64,000 nt of DNA from contig NZ_SJPR01000001.1 of NCBI RefSeq assembly GCF_007859955.1, positions 1,307,590-1,371,589 on the forward strand, read 5' to 3'. Below are positions 44,086 through 52,782 of this stretch, piece by piece. The translations under genes and the position numbers were made by a program. The number at the start of each line of letters is the position of its first letter. Position 1 is the first letter of the stretch. The notes beneath the pieces were generated by a model. That model was not told the origin of the DNA. It searched no databases and worked only from the letters and a program-made list of their open reading frames with translations. This stretch comes from Botrimarina colliarenosi (GTDB lineage Bacteria; Planctomycetota; Planctomycetia; Pirellulales; Lacipirellulaceae).

Positions 44086-44268
44086 GTGGCGCGAGAGTCG
44101 TTCCTGCTTCGTACCGACCCCAAGGTCCTTGCGGCGCTGCGCCGTTGGGCGGACGATGAATTGCGTAGCGTTAACGGGCAGCTCGACTACGTGCTGCGGC
44201 AGGCGCTCCGCGAAGCGGGGCGATTGAAGGAAACCGACCAACCCAAGGACGACTCGTCGAGCGGCTAG
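44086..44268 (+). CDS. small ribbon-helix-helix-like (Arc-type) protein
   Basis: A 60-residue protein from GTG 44086 with GAGG at 44076-44079. The sequence ARESFLLRTDPKVLAALRRW and SVNGQLDYVLRQALREAGR reads as the strand-helix-helix of Arc/MetJ-type DNA-binding proteins. No toxin gene is adjacent. It lies between the SPFH and M20 peptidase genes with short gaps and is probably in their operon, perhaps as a regulator or as a small partner of the SPFH protein. Confidence 0.72.
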   Translation: MARESFLLRTDPKVLAALRRWADDELRSVNGQLDYVLRQALREAGRLKETDQPKDDSSSG

Positions 44269-44290
44269 GCCCACGGCGAGGAGCAAGATC

Positions 44291-45484
44291 ATGAGCACGC
44301 CAGCCACCTCCCTCGCCGTTTCGGACGAGGAAGCCCTCGACCTTGTCTGTCAGCTGATGGCGATCCGCGGTCGGGGCGGAGAAGAACGGGGCGTCATGGA
44401 CTTCGTCGCCGCCAAGCTCACCGAAGCGGGCGCCGACCCCAACCCGCTGCGGTTCGATAACGCCAACGAGCTGAGTTCCCTCGGCGGAGGCGTCGGCAAC
44501 GCCGTGATGCAGCTCGACGGCGACGCGTCGCTCGGGCCGCGGCGGATGCTGATGGCCCACACCGACACCGTCCCGGTCTGCCTCGGGAGCAAGCCGACCA
44601 TCGAGGGCAATCTGGTCCGCTCGGGCGATCCCGCGACCGGCCTCGGCGCCGACGACCGCTCCGGCACGGCGGTGCTGCTGACGACGGCGATGGCCCTGCT
44701 GCGGAGCGGCGCCCCCCACCCGCCGATCACGTTCCTCTGGACCGTCCAGGAAGAGGGGGGGCTGAACGGCGTGCGGCACGTCGATGTCGGGATGCTCGGC
44801 GAGCCCGAGTTGTCGTTCAATTTCGACGGCGGCGACCCGGCCAAGCTGCTGGTTGGCGCCACCGGCGGCTATCGCATGTGGGTCAACGTGCACGGCTGCC
44901 CGAGCCACGCCGGCATCGCCCCGGAGAAGGGGGTCAGCGCGGCGGCGATCGCCGCCTTCGCCGTCACGGACTTGGTCGAGAAAGGCTGGCACGGCCTCGT
45001 GGAGAAGGGCGACCAACGCGGCACCTGCAACATTGGCATTGTCGAGGCGGGGGTCGCCACGAACGTTGTCGCCGAGCACGCCCGCCTTCATATCGAGGCC
45101 CGCAGTCACGACCCCGCCTTCCGCACCCAAATTGTTGCGGCGATCGAGGCGGCGTTCCTCCGCGCCTTGGACAAGGTCGTTAGCAGCGAAGGCCGCCGCG
45201 GTACGGTCAGCTTTGATGGCGGCGCCTGCTACGAGTCGTTCAAGCTGCCCGAGGACAACCTGTCGCTCGTCACGCTCGAAGGGACGCTGCGGTCGATGGG
45301 CCAGGAACCACGCCGGGCGATCTCTAACGGCGGCCTCGACGCCAACTGGATCACGTCGCACGGCATCCCGACGATCACGCTCGGCACGGGGCAGCACGAC
45401 ATACACACAGTCGATGAGACGCTGAACATCGAGGAATACCAGCTGTCGCGCCAGGTCGCCTGGCGTTTGGCGACGGGGACTTAG
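44291..45484 (+). CDS. M20 family metallopeptidase (peptidase T-like)
   Basis: The 397-residue two-domain hydrolase has the metal site of the M20 clan: His and Asp in LMAHTDTVPVCLG (near 87), the bridging Asp in GLGADDRSGTAVLL (near 120), the catalytic Glu pair in TVQEEGGLNG (near 153) and a late His in LGTGQHDIHTVDET. A dimerisation lid lies near residues 200-310 (VNVHGCPSHAGIAPEKGVSA). It probably removes amino acids from short peptides in the cytoplasm; no signal peptide is present. GAGGAG lies just before the ATG. A BFD-type gene follows after nine bases. Confidence 0.9.
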   Translation: MSTPATSLAVSDEEALDLVCQLMAIRGRGGEERGVMDFVAAKLTEAGADPNPLRFDNANELSSLGGGVGNAVMQLDGDASLGPRRMLMAHTDTVPVCLGSKPTIEGNLVRSGDPATGLGADDRSGTAVLLTTAMALLRSGAPHPPITFLWTVQEEGGLNGVRHVDVGMLGEPELSFNFDGGDPAKLLVGATGGYRMWVNVHGCPSHAGIAPEKGVSAAAIAAFAVTDLVEKGWHGLVEKGDQRGTCNIGIVEAGVATNVVAEHARLHIEARSHDPAFRTQIVAAIEAAFLRALDKVVSSEGRRGTVSFDGGACYESFKLPEDNLSLVTLEGTLRSMGQEPRRAISNGGLDANWITSHGIPTITLGTGQHDIHTVDETLNIEEYQLSRQVAWRLATGT

Positions 45485-45493
45485 TCACTCGCC

Positions 45494-45808
45494 GTGGCGT
45501 CTTTCACTTGGAATCGGCCTTCCTTTGGAATTGGCAGTCCCTTGCAACCCGACGACGAACTCTGCCTCTGCTTCCACGTCACCCGGCGGAAGGTGGAGAA
45601 CTACCTCCGCGTTGAGCGCCCGGCGGCGCCATCGCAGCTAGCGGATTGCTACGGCGCCGGGACCGGGTGCGGCTGGTGCCGGCCCTTGCTGCGGAAACTC
45701 TTCGAGGCGCAGCGGGCGCAGGCCGAGGCCGACCTGCCCGACGCCGCCGACCATGCTAGCGGCCGTGGTGAGCACATCGCCACCGGCGGTGGTACGCCGC
45801 CGAAGTAG
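45494..45808 (+). CDS. BFD-like [2Fe-2S]-binding protein
   Basis: The 104-residue protein from GTG 45494 has the Cys pattern of bacterioferritin-associated ferredoxin: CLCFHVTRRKVENYLRVE, then a helix and GAGTGCGWCRPLLRKL, giving C-x-C and C-x2-C pairs for a 2Fe-2S cluster. The rest is hydrophilic. The cluster binding is inferred from the pattern. It starts nine bases after the M20 peptidase stop and is probably co-transcribed. No bacterioferritin gene is in the window. Confidence 0.85.
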   Translation: MASFTWNRPSFGIGSPLQPDDELCLCFHVTRRKVENYLRVERPAAPSQLADCYGAGTGCGWCRPLLRKLFEAQRAQAEADLPDAADHASGRGEHIATGGGTPPK

Positions 45809-45927
45809 CGGGTCTGCCGAAGAGACCGGGCCGACGCCGCTTCGGCGGCGCACTTCTGTCTTGTCGCGAATCGCCGCTTGCGCGTAAGGTCGTCGCCTTG
45901 CTCCCCGCCCCGGAAAGGATTCCACCG

Positions 45928-46545
45928 ATGCCCCTCGACAGCACGACGATCGTCCGACAGGTCCTCCAGCTCCAGGCCGACGCCGTCGCGCGCTGGCACG
46001 TGGAGCCGATCGACAACCCGTACACCGGCCTGTTGAGCGTGGTCTGCCAGCAGCACCAGTTCAACTTCCAGCTCTGGCACGAGGAAGACATCGCCCGTCG
46101 GACCGACGTCACCGACGCCCAGATCGCCCAGGTCAAGCGGAACATCGACGGCTTCAACCAGCGGCGTAACGACTGGATCGAGCGGATCGACGAGACGCTC
46201 CTCGAGATGCTCGACGCCCGCGGCGTCGCGGCCGCCCCCGACGCCCCCCTGAACACCGAGACGCCCGGCTCGGCGATCGACCGGCTGTCGATCATGTCGC
46301 TGCGAGTCTTCCACATGGAAGAAGAGCTCGCGCGTCCCGACGCCACCGAAGAGCACCTGTCGAAGGTCGAGCCGAAGCGCCAGCGCTGCGTCCTGCAGCG
46401 AGCCGACCTGTCCAACTCGCTGGGCGTCTTGCTGGACGACATCTTTGCCGGCCGCAAGCAATTGCGGGTTTACCGCCAGATGAAGATGTACAACGACCCG
46501 TCGCTCAACCCCGAGCTGTACCGGTCGCAGCGCCGGGCGGGTTGA
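45928..46545 (+). CDS. DUF4254 family protein
   Basis: A 205-residue soluble, helical protein with conserved blocks LLSVVCQQHQFNFQLWHEED and RRNDWIERIDETLLEML, and a C-terminal KMYNDPSLNPELYRSQ. The family is uncharacterised and typically found beside glycosyltransferase genes; here it precedes a polysaccharide locus, consistent with that link. A good ribosome binding site (GGAAAGGAT) precedes the ATG at 45928. Upstream in-frame codons to 45898 lack conservation. Confidence 0.85.
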   Translation: MPLDSTTIVRQVLQLQADAVARWHVEPIDNPYTGLLSVVCQQHQFNFQLWHEEDIARRTDVTDAQIAQVKRNIDGFNQRRNDWIERIDETLLEMLDARGVAAAPDAPLNTETPGSAIDRLSIMSLRVFHMEEELARPDATEEHLSKVEPKRQRCVLQRADLSNSLGVLLDDIFAGRKQLRVYRQMKMYNDPSLNPELYRSQRRAG

Positions 46546-46749
46546 GCCGTCTCTGCGGGTTGCAGCGGTTGGCGGTAAGACGCGGCCCGGTGGGGGACGC
46601 GTCCGGCCCGGCTGATTGGGCTATGCTAAACTATCGAGCCCCGCCCCGGTGGACGCCGTGAATCGTCGCGGCGTGCGGACGGGGCTTGGTCGCCCGGCGG
46701 GCGCTGGCTCGCCGAAGCAACCCGGTCCTACGCCCCCCAGCTGCCCCCC

Positions 46750-48093
46750 ATGCTGCTTCTCCAGGTCTCGCAACTCGAGCAGCTATCCGATCTGGCGAAA
46801 AACCAGCTTGGGTTGGTGATTTTCGCCGTCATCGTGATGGCGATGTTCGGGGTGATCTCGACCTTCTCCGAGTGGGCCCGCTGCATCGGACTCGGTTTGA
46901 TGATGTGGCTCGCCTCGCTCGAGCGCCCGATCGAGACCGAGTACTACTCGCTCGAGATGACGCGTTGGTTGCAGATGCTGTCGAACTCGTCGCGCGTGCT
47001 CAGTATCGGCCTGCTGGGGACGCTCGTGTTGGGAGGGCTCTTCGCCCGCAACAACGATCGCAAGCAGCTTTTTTCTTGGCCGTTGATCACGCTGGTGGCG
47101 TTGCAACTCCTGAATTGCCTGAAGATGCTCGCGCAGGAGGATGTCTCCCGCTTTTTATCGACGACGCCAACAGTCATCGCGATCTTCCTGTTCGCCGCCG
47201 TCGGCTTCGGCCGCGTGCTTGGCCGCGAGCGGGGCATCGAGATGCTGCTGTGGGGAGTTTTATTGAGCGGGTTCCTCTTCGTTGGCGGCACGATCCACGA
47301 ACTGCTGCTCAACTCCGCGTCGGTCTTCGCCAATAATCGACTCTACGGGACGACCTTCAACCCGCAGCCGGCGGGCATGATGTGCGCGTTGCTCGGTATG
47401 ATCGCGACCTATCTGCTGATCCACGACCGCCGGCACTACCTGTCGAAGCCGGTCCTCTTGGCGCTCCTGGTGCTGCTCGGCCTCGGCCTCGTGGCGACGG
47501 GGTCAAGAACCGCCCTGTTGTCGGCGGCGGTTGGGTTTGCCATGCTGCTCCGCAATAAGGCGTTCATCTCGATCGCGGTAGCGGCCGTCGTCATCTACGC
47601 GGTGTTGGTTCTCGCCAACAGCTTTGAGGGGATCCAAACCAGCCAAGACCGGCTCCTCGACACCACCAACACCCGGCGAGACAGCTGGCAATCCCTGATC
47701 GATCAGTTCCTTAGCAACCCGTTGTTCGGAAGCGAAATCGAAGGGTCGGGAACCGCCGAGAGTTCTTACCTGGGTGTCGCCGCCCGGCTGGGAATCATCG
47801 GCATTGGGTTCTTGGGCGCGTTCTGCTTCGCCACGCTGAGAATGCTCTATCAGCTGTTCAGGATCCGCAGCGCCGACCCCCGGCTCCGCGCCGCGGGCGA
47901 CTTGGTCACCGCCCTGGTGGTGGCCTTCGCCACCTCGTGTTTCTTCGACGCCTACCTGTTCGGCTCGATCTCGTGGCACATGCTGCTGCTGTACGTCGCC
48001 CTGACGATCGGACAGTACTTGATCGAGAAGGCGCATCAGCCTGTCGTCGTGATGTCGCGCTACCCGGTCCCGACACGAATGGCGTATCAGTGA
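46750..48093 (+). CDS. O-antigen ligase/polymerase (Wzy/WaaL-type) membrane protein
   Basis: The 447-residue protein has about 12 membrane helices with a large periplasmic loop near residues 290-350 (IQTSQDRLLDTTNTRRDSW and GSEIEGSGTAESSYLGVAAR). The block LGLGLVATGSRTALLSAAVG is the Wzy_C/O-antigen ligase signature. It probably polymerises or ligates a lipid-linked glycan in the inner membrane. It overlaps the next glycosyltransferase gene by four bases (GTGA), so the two are coupled. No ribosome binding site is obvious before its ATG. Confidence 0.87.
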   Translation: MLLLQVSQLEQLSDLAKNQLGLVIFAVIVMAMFGVISTFSEWARCIGLGLMMWLASLERPIETEYYSLEMTRWLQMLSNSSRVLSIGLLGTLVLGGLFARNNDRKQLFSWPLITLVALQLLNCLKMLAQEDVSRFLSTTPTVIAIFLFAAVGFGRVLGRERGIEMLLWGVLLSGFLFVGGTIHELLLNSASVFANNRLYGTTFNPQPAGMMCALLGMIATYLLIHDRRHYLSKPVLLALLVLLGLGLVATGSRTALLSAAVGFAMLLRNKAFISIAVAAVVIYAVLVLANSFEGIQTSQDRLLDTTNTRRDSWQSLIDQFLSNPLFGSEIEGSGTAESSYLGVAARLGIIGIGFLGAFCFATLRMLYQLFRIRSADPRLRAAGDLVTALVVAFATSCFFDAYLFGSISWHMLLLYVALTIGQYLIEKAHQPVVVMSRYPVPTRMAYQ

Positions 48094-49292
48094 ACAGCGG
48101 CCCGGTAGAACCTGTCCACGAATCCCGCCTGCGACTCGCCGCCTACCATACGGCGATGTCCCCCTACGAGTTGCACTTCTACAACCGGCTCGCCAACGAG
48201 TTGCCGGCGCAGATGCTCGTCCTCAACGCCTATGGCGACTCGTCACGGCAGTGGCGGCTAGCGACCCCGTTGGCGTTGACCCTCGAGGACCTCTCGGCCG
48301 GCGACCGCACCCCGCAATCGGTCACGCTCGGTCAACAGCGACGCGAATGGCGGCGCGGCGGGGAGGTGATTGAGCGTCTCAAACAGCAGCGTTCCGACGC
48401 GTTGATCTTGGTCGGCTACAACGACCTGGGCCGCCTGAGAACCGCTTTCTGGTGCTGGCGGCATAGCGTCCCGGTGTTGCTCCGTGCGGACAGCAACCTC
48501 GCCGATGAACAGGGGAAGAGCCCGCTGAAGCTTGCCGTGAAACGGGCCTACATCGCCCTGGTCAGGCGCCTGGTGACGGCCGTTCTGGCGGTGGGGCCGC
48601 TCGGCGTCGCCTACTGGAAGCACTACGGCGTCCCGGGCGATCGGCTCTATGTGTCGCCCTACGAGCCCGACTACGCGTTGATCGAGAACGTAAGCGACGA
48701 CGAGATCGCCGCCGCCGCCGAGCGTCACCAAATCAACCGCACCCGACGGCGGCTGGTGTTCAGCGGGCGATTCGTGTCGGTGAAGCGGGTCGATCTGCTC
48801 ATCAAGGCCTTCGCCCAGATCGCCAACGAAAGGCCCGATTGGGACCTGCTGCTTATCGGCGACGGGGAACTTCGCCAAGAACTCGAGACGATGACGCCGT
48901 CCGACCTCCGCGAGCGGGTCCAGTGGACCGGCTTCATGGCCGAGCAGCGCGAGGTGAACCTGCTGTACCGCCTTTCGGACGTGCTGGTGTTGCCGAGCGA
49001 GCGGGAGCCGTGGGCAGTCGTTCTCAACGAGGCCGCCGCCTCGGGGCTCGCCCTGGTCACCAGCGACGTTGTCGGCGCGGCGGCGGCGCTCCTTCGTCCC
49101 GGTGTGAACGGCGAGAAGTTCGCCAGCGGCGACCTCGACGGCTTGGCCCACGCGCTACGCACGGTGACCGACCCGACCGCGATCGACCGCTACCGCGCCG
49201 GATCGGGCGAGGTCTTGGCCGCCTGGCGGAGCGAAGCCGACCCCGTCGCCGCCGTCCGCGACGCCTTGCGAGACGCGGGCGTAAGCGGCTAG
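48090..49292 (+). CDS. GT4-family glycosyltransferase
   Basis: The 400-residue enzyme from GTG 48090 has a GT-B fold. Its C-terminal half shows the nucleotide-sugar binding pattern RRLVFSGRFVSVKRVDLLIK, WDLLLIGDGELRQELE and the EPWAVVLNEAAASGLALVTS block with the E-x7-E motif. The sugar is unknown. Its start overlaps the ligase stop, and its stop overlaps by four bases the stop of a convergent glycosyltransferase, so the locus is split into two opposing operons. Confidence 0.9.
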   Translation: MNSGPVEPVHESRLRLAAYHTAMSPYELHFYNRLANELPAQMLVLNAYGDSSRQWRLATPLALTLEDLSAGDRTPQSVTLGQQRREWRRGGEVIERLKQQRSDALILVGYNDLGRLRTAFWCWRHSVPVLLRADSNLADEQGKSPLKLAVKRAYIALVRRLVTAVLAVGPLGVAYWKHYGVPGDRLYVSPYEPDYALIENVSDDEIAAAAERHQINRTRRRLVFSGRFVSVKRVDLLIKAFAQIANERPDWDLLLIGDGELRQELETMTPSDLRERVQWTGFMAEQREVNLLYRLSDVLVLPSEREPWAVVLNEAAASGLALVTSDVVGAAAALLRPGVNGEKFASGDLDGLAHALRTVTDPTAIDRYRAGSGEVLAAWRSEADPVAAVRDALRDAGVSG

Positions 49293-50527
49293 TCGATCAA
49301 CTGTCGCAGCCACTCTGAGAGCATCGCGGTCTGTTGACGGCGGTCGTAGATCGCTTCCAGTTCCGTCGGTCGCGACGATCGACTCGGTTCGGCGAGCGAG
49401 CGGATCGCCGTGGCGAGTTCCTCGGTGTTCGGGTGCGACACCGAGACACAGCCGCTTCGTCGCTTGAGGAACTGCCGATCGGGCCGGGTCGGGTTGACTA
49501 CCAGCACCGGCTTACAAGCGCCGAGATACTCGAACAGCTTGGAAGTCAGCAGCAGGTGGCGTGACCGCTTCTCGCTCAAGTAAGCGAGCAGCAGGTCCGC
49601 GCCGACGACGAGCCGCATCGCCTCGTCGTGGGGCACCAAACCGAGAAACGTCATGAAGTCGCCGTGATCGACCGGCAACTCGGCGACCCCGGCCGGCAGG
49701 TGCCCGGCGTGTAAGAAGCGGAGGGGGAGCCCCTCGGCGCGGAGACGCTTGATCGCCTCGTAGAGCGCTTGCGGCGCGTCGTCGGCGATCTGACCCACCG
49801 ACCGTAATTCGAGCGGGGCTTCGGGCGGGCGCGGTGGCAGCTCGGCGGCGAGTCCCTGTAGATCACTCGGGGCGCCATTGGGCAGCAGCTCTGCCGGGCC
49901 GCGACGGTCGGTGTAGTGGCGTCGCGACCAGCGGCCGTGGATCGGGATCGCGTGGATCGTCAGGTCGGCGTCGCGGTAGATCTGTCGCTCGTGTCGTTGG
50001 TGCAGCAACGTGAGCGGCGTGAGCCACCCTCCCGGCACGAATCGATCATCCAGGGCGTAGGGGTCACGAAAGTCGGCCGCCCATTTGGCGCCGGTCGCCT
50101 GCGCGAGATGACGCCCGATCCAGTGGATCGAGTGGGGGGGGCTCGACGAGAGGATCACATCCGGCGCGATCGACTGCGCCGTCTCAACCGCCTCGACCGC
50201 GAGCCGTCGCCACGACAGCAGGGTGATGTCGGGGACGAAGAAACGTTCCGCCTGCCGCTGCAACTCCGCCGCCACGCCCCGCCGCGGCGCGCCAGCGATC
50301 CGCCCCGCCGGCGGCGCCGGCCGTTTGGGGCCCAGGTAGTGCAGCCGCACATCGGGGTGGACGTACTGGGCGAGCCGCTCGGGAGTCGCCTCGTAGCCGT
50401 AGTGCCGGCAGAGGATGTGGGTCTCCCAGCCGAGGTCGGGCAGCGTCCTGGCCCACTGCGTGACGCGTACGGACTGCACCCCGGGATCGGGGAAGAAGGT
50501 CGGAGCGACGATCAACAGACGGGGCAA
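49289..50527 (-). CDS. glycosyltransferase (GT4-like)
   Basis: The 412-residue protein begins LPRLLIVAPTFFPDPGVQS (TTG start at 50527, Met in the protein) and has a GT-B N-terminal domain with APDVILSSSPPHSIHWIGRH and KWAADFRDPYALDD, then a C-terminal domain with LLAYLSEKRSRHLLLTSKLF and EYLGACKPVLVV, where the Glu of the nucleotide site is found. The sugar specificity is unknown. No ATG is close to the start, and the purine-rich region upstream is weak. It follows the next glycosyltransferase (50615-51730) by 87 bases on the same strand. Confidence 0.88.
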   Translation of the reverse strand: MPRLLIVAPTFFPDPGVQSVRVTQWARTLPDLGWETHILCRHYGYEATPERLAQYVHPDVRLHYLGPKRPAPPAGRIAGAPRRGVAAELQRQAERFFVPDITLLSWRRLAVEAVETAQSIAPDVILSSSPPHSIHWIGRHLAQATGAKWAADFRDPYALDDRFVPGGWLTPLTLLHQRHERQIYRDADLTIHAIPIHGRWSRRHYTDRRGPAELLPNGAPSDLQGLAAELPPRPPEAPLELRSVGQIADDAPQALYEAIKRLRAEGLPLRFLHAGHLPAGVAELPVDHGDFMTFLGLVPHDEAMRLVVGADLLLAYLSEKRSRHLLLTSKLFEYLGACKPVLVVNPTRPDRQFLKRRSGCVSVSHPNTEELATAIRSLAEPSRSSRPTELEAIYDRRQQTAMLSEWLRQLID

Positions 50528-50614
50528 CTTAGACGGCTCGGAAAATTGTCGTATTTAGATTGCTGCTTGATTGGATTGACTATGTGTCCTTCGGAGGCGG
50601 TTGCGATACAGGGA

Positions 50615-51730
50615 TCACTCGCCTTCCAAAACAGCTGCCCCCGGACCCTGCGTTTTCGCAATCGCCGCCTTGTAGGCGTCGAGCACCGCATTGGCCATTT
50701 CGTTCCACCCCCACCGCGACACGGTTGCGAGACTCGCCGCGCCTCGGGCGGGGAGCGACTCACGGGAGTTTCGCGCCTCCTTCATGGCGTCTAGCAGTCC
50801 CTCGGGCGAGGCCCGATCAAAGACGATCATACCGTCGGCCGTCGTCGCATCGAGAAGGGTCGGGATATCGGGAACGATGACGACCCGTCCGAACGAGGCC
50901 GCCAGCAGCAACGTGCCCGACGTCAGGATGTTTCGATAAGGCAGAACGACGACATCGGCCGCTCCGAAGTACTTCTGCAGGTCCTCGTCGGGGACCAGGC
51001 GGGGGCCGGCGTGCAGCATCACGCCGGGGGTCGCTTCCGATTGCGAGGCTAGGTCCGTGGCGAGCGTCGGATCGATCACTTGCCCGGCCACCACGAGCGT
51101 CGCGCCACGGTCGGCGAGCCGACCAAAGTCGCCGATCAACTCCTGGACGCCCTTGTAGCCCCGGATCTTACCGAGGAAGAGGTACACGAACGAATCCTCG
51201 CCGATGCCGAGTAATCGTCTCGCTTCGGCGCGCTCCATGCCGCGGGGGTAATCGTCGACATAGTTGGCGTGGGGGGCGACGTGGATCTTGCTGCGGTCGC
51301 CCCGGAGGTACTCCCGAGCAACGACGTCGGCGATCGCGTCGCTGTGGACGAGCAGGGCGTGGCTGCGGGCGGCGAGTTGCCGATTGAGCCAACGCTGCAT
51401 GCGAGGGTTCTTCGCATCGTGACCGACTAGGTTGTGGACCGTCCAAACGATCGCCGTGCGTCGCAGCCGCAGCACGGCGATCTGGAGGCAGAACAGAACC
51501 GCTTTGACAAACGTGGCGACGGGCCCTTGCCCGACGGTGTAGTGCTCGGGCCAGTGGAGGTGCACGACGTCGGCGGCCCGCACCTTGGGGGAGAGTAACA
51601 ACCACGGCGTGAACGGACCCCCCGACACCTCGCAACCGCTCTGATCGAGTTTTTCCGACAGCGAAGCGAGGTACGGGTTGTCCTGCGACGGGGGGCACAT
51701 CACGACGCGGATCGGGTGCGGCTTTGGCAT
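50615..51730 (-). CDS. glycosyltransferase (GT4-like)
   Basis: The 371-residue GT-B enzyme has an N-terminal part with VHLHWPEHYTVGQGPVATF and IVWTVHNLVGHDAKNPRMQR, a linker LLVHSDAIADVVA, and a C-terminal domain with FVYLFLGKIRGYKGVQELIG and VVVLPYRNILTSGTLLLAAS. It is a cytoplasmic or membrane-associated sugar transferase of unknown specificity. The start is ATG 51730 (MPKPHPIRVVMCPPSQD). It follows the FkbM gene by 67 bases on the same strand, in the operon running from the flippase. Confidence 0.88.
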   Translation of the reverse strand: MPKPHPIRVVMCPPSQDNPYLASLSEKLDQSGCEVSGGPFTPWLLLSPKVRAADVVHLHWPEHYTVGQGPVATFVKAVLFCLQIAVLRLRRTAIVWTVHNLVGHDAKNPRMQRWLNRQLAARSHALLVHSDAIADVVAREYLRGDRSKIHVAPHANYVDDYPRGMERAEARRLLGIGEDSFVYLFLGKIRGYKGVQELIGDFGRLADRGATLVVAGQVIDPTLATDLASQSEATPGVMLHAGPRLVPDEDLQKYFGAADVVVLPYRNILTSGTLLLAASFGRVVIVPDIPTLLDATTADGMIVFDRASPEGLLDAMKEARNSRESLPARGAASLATVSRWGWNEMANAVLDAYKAAIAKTQGPGAAVLEGE

Positions 51731-51797
51731 GGCGGACGCGTCGGGAGAGAGATTAGTGGCGATGCGTTGGCGGTCGAGGCCTCGCGACGTCGGTTGT

Positions 51798-52655
51798 TCA
51801 ACGTCTCGCGAAGATGTTGACGGCCAGATCGAACCCGCGCCGTGCCGGCGCTTGGATCAAGGGGTGGCGGGTGACGGCGCCCTCTTTCTCGAGGTCGATT
51901 CGGAACCCCGCTTCACGAAGCAGGGCGAGCACCTCGTCCAAGCGCTGGTCGCCATCGGCGGACGAATGATACTCAACGAACGCGGCTTTGACGTTGGACA
52001 ACAAGTCTCGGCAATCGAGGAGGACGTCGGTCTCGGCGCCCTCGATGTCCATCTTCAGCATGTCGATCGGCTCGTTGAGGTAGTCCGCCAATCGGACCCC
52101 TTGCACCGTTGAGGTCGCCGCCGCTTGGGAGTCTAGCGGCGTGTCGCCGCCGATGCGTCCGGTCGTTGAGGCCGGGTCGCTACTGAAGGTCAGCTCAGAT
52201 TCATCGACCCACACGGCGCGGCGCACCGCTTCGACATCGGCCATGTCAAAGGATTGAAGGTTGGCGACCAGCGCCGCGTGCACCCGGGCGTCGGCCTCGA
52301 AAGCGGTCACGCGCGCCTTCGGGTAAAGCTTCTTGAAGTAGATCGACGCCACCCCGATGTTGGCTCCGCAGTCGAGCACCCGGGGCGCCTCGCGGTCGGT
52401 CTCGAATCGGTAGATCTCCCGGCACCAGATCTCGTCGACAAGGCGGCAAAAGGCGGCGCCGTTGAAGATCTGCATTGGCCGCCCTAGCACCATCGATGTC
52501 TTCGGTTCGCTCGTGGTGTCGCCGGCGAGCCGTTGGTGTTCTAGGAAGGCGCTCCGTGAGAGCGTCGTTTCAGGACCACCCGCGAGGATCGGTCCTAATC
52601 CGTAGCCAACCTTGGACAACGCGTGCTTGGCGATACTCTTGAGGTCTCTGCTCAT
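51798..52655 (-). CDS. FkbM family methyltransferase
   Basis: The 285-residue SAM-dependent methyltransferase has the FkbM-type motif VLDCGANIGVASIYFKKLYP (near 95-115), the acidic FEADARVHAALVANLQ and the conserved DMLKMDIEGAETDVLLDC block. FkbM-type enzymes usually O-methylate sugars or secondary metabolites; in this context methylation of a surface glycan is likely. The first ~70 residues are less conserved. It lies between the flippase gene (127 bases upstream) and a glycosyltransferase gene. Confidence 0.9.
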   Translation of the reverse strand: MSRDLKSIAKHALSKVGYGLGPILAGGPETTLSRSAFLEHQRLAGDTTSEPKTSMVLGRPMQIFNGAAFCRLVDEIWCREIYRFETDREAPRVLDCGANIGVASIYFKKLYPKARVTAFEADARVHAALVANLQSFDMADVEAVRRAVWVDESELTFSSDPASTTGRIGGDTPLDSQAAATSTVQGVRLADYLNEPIDMLKMDIEGAETDVLLDCRDLLSNVKAAFVEYHSSADGDQRLDEVLALLREAGFRIDLEKEGAVTRHPLIQAPARRGFDLAVNIFARR

Positions 52656-52782
52656 CGGCGGGCTTAAAAGGGAAGAGTCGATTGAACGGGAGTCGATTTA
52701 GCGGCGCCGAGCGACGGGCTATCACTTCGGCATCGACGGGTGGTCTGCGGTCGCGTGTGCGTTACTGCTCGGCGTTTTTCAC

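Noticed and set aside
44171..45406. 411-codon open frame on the minus strand
   Set aside because: It is antisense to the M20 metallopeptidase, which has full catalytic motifs.
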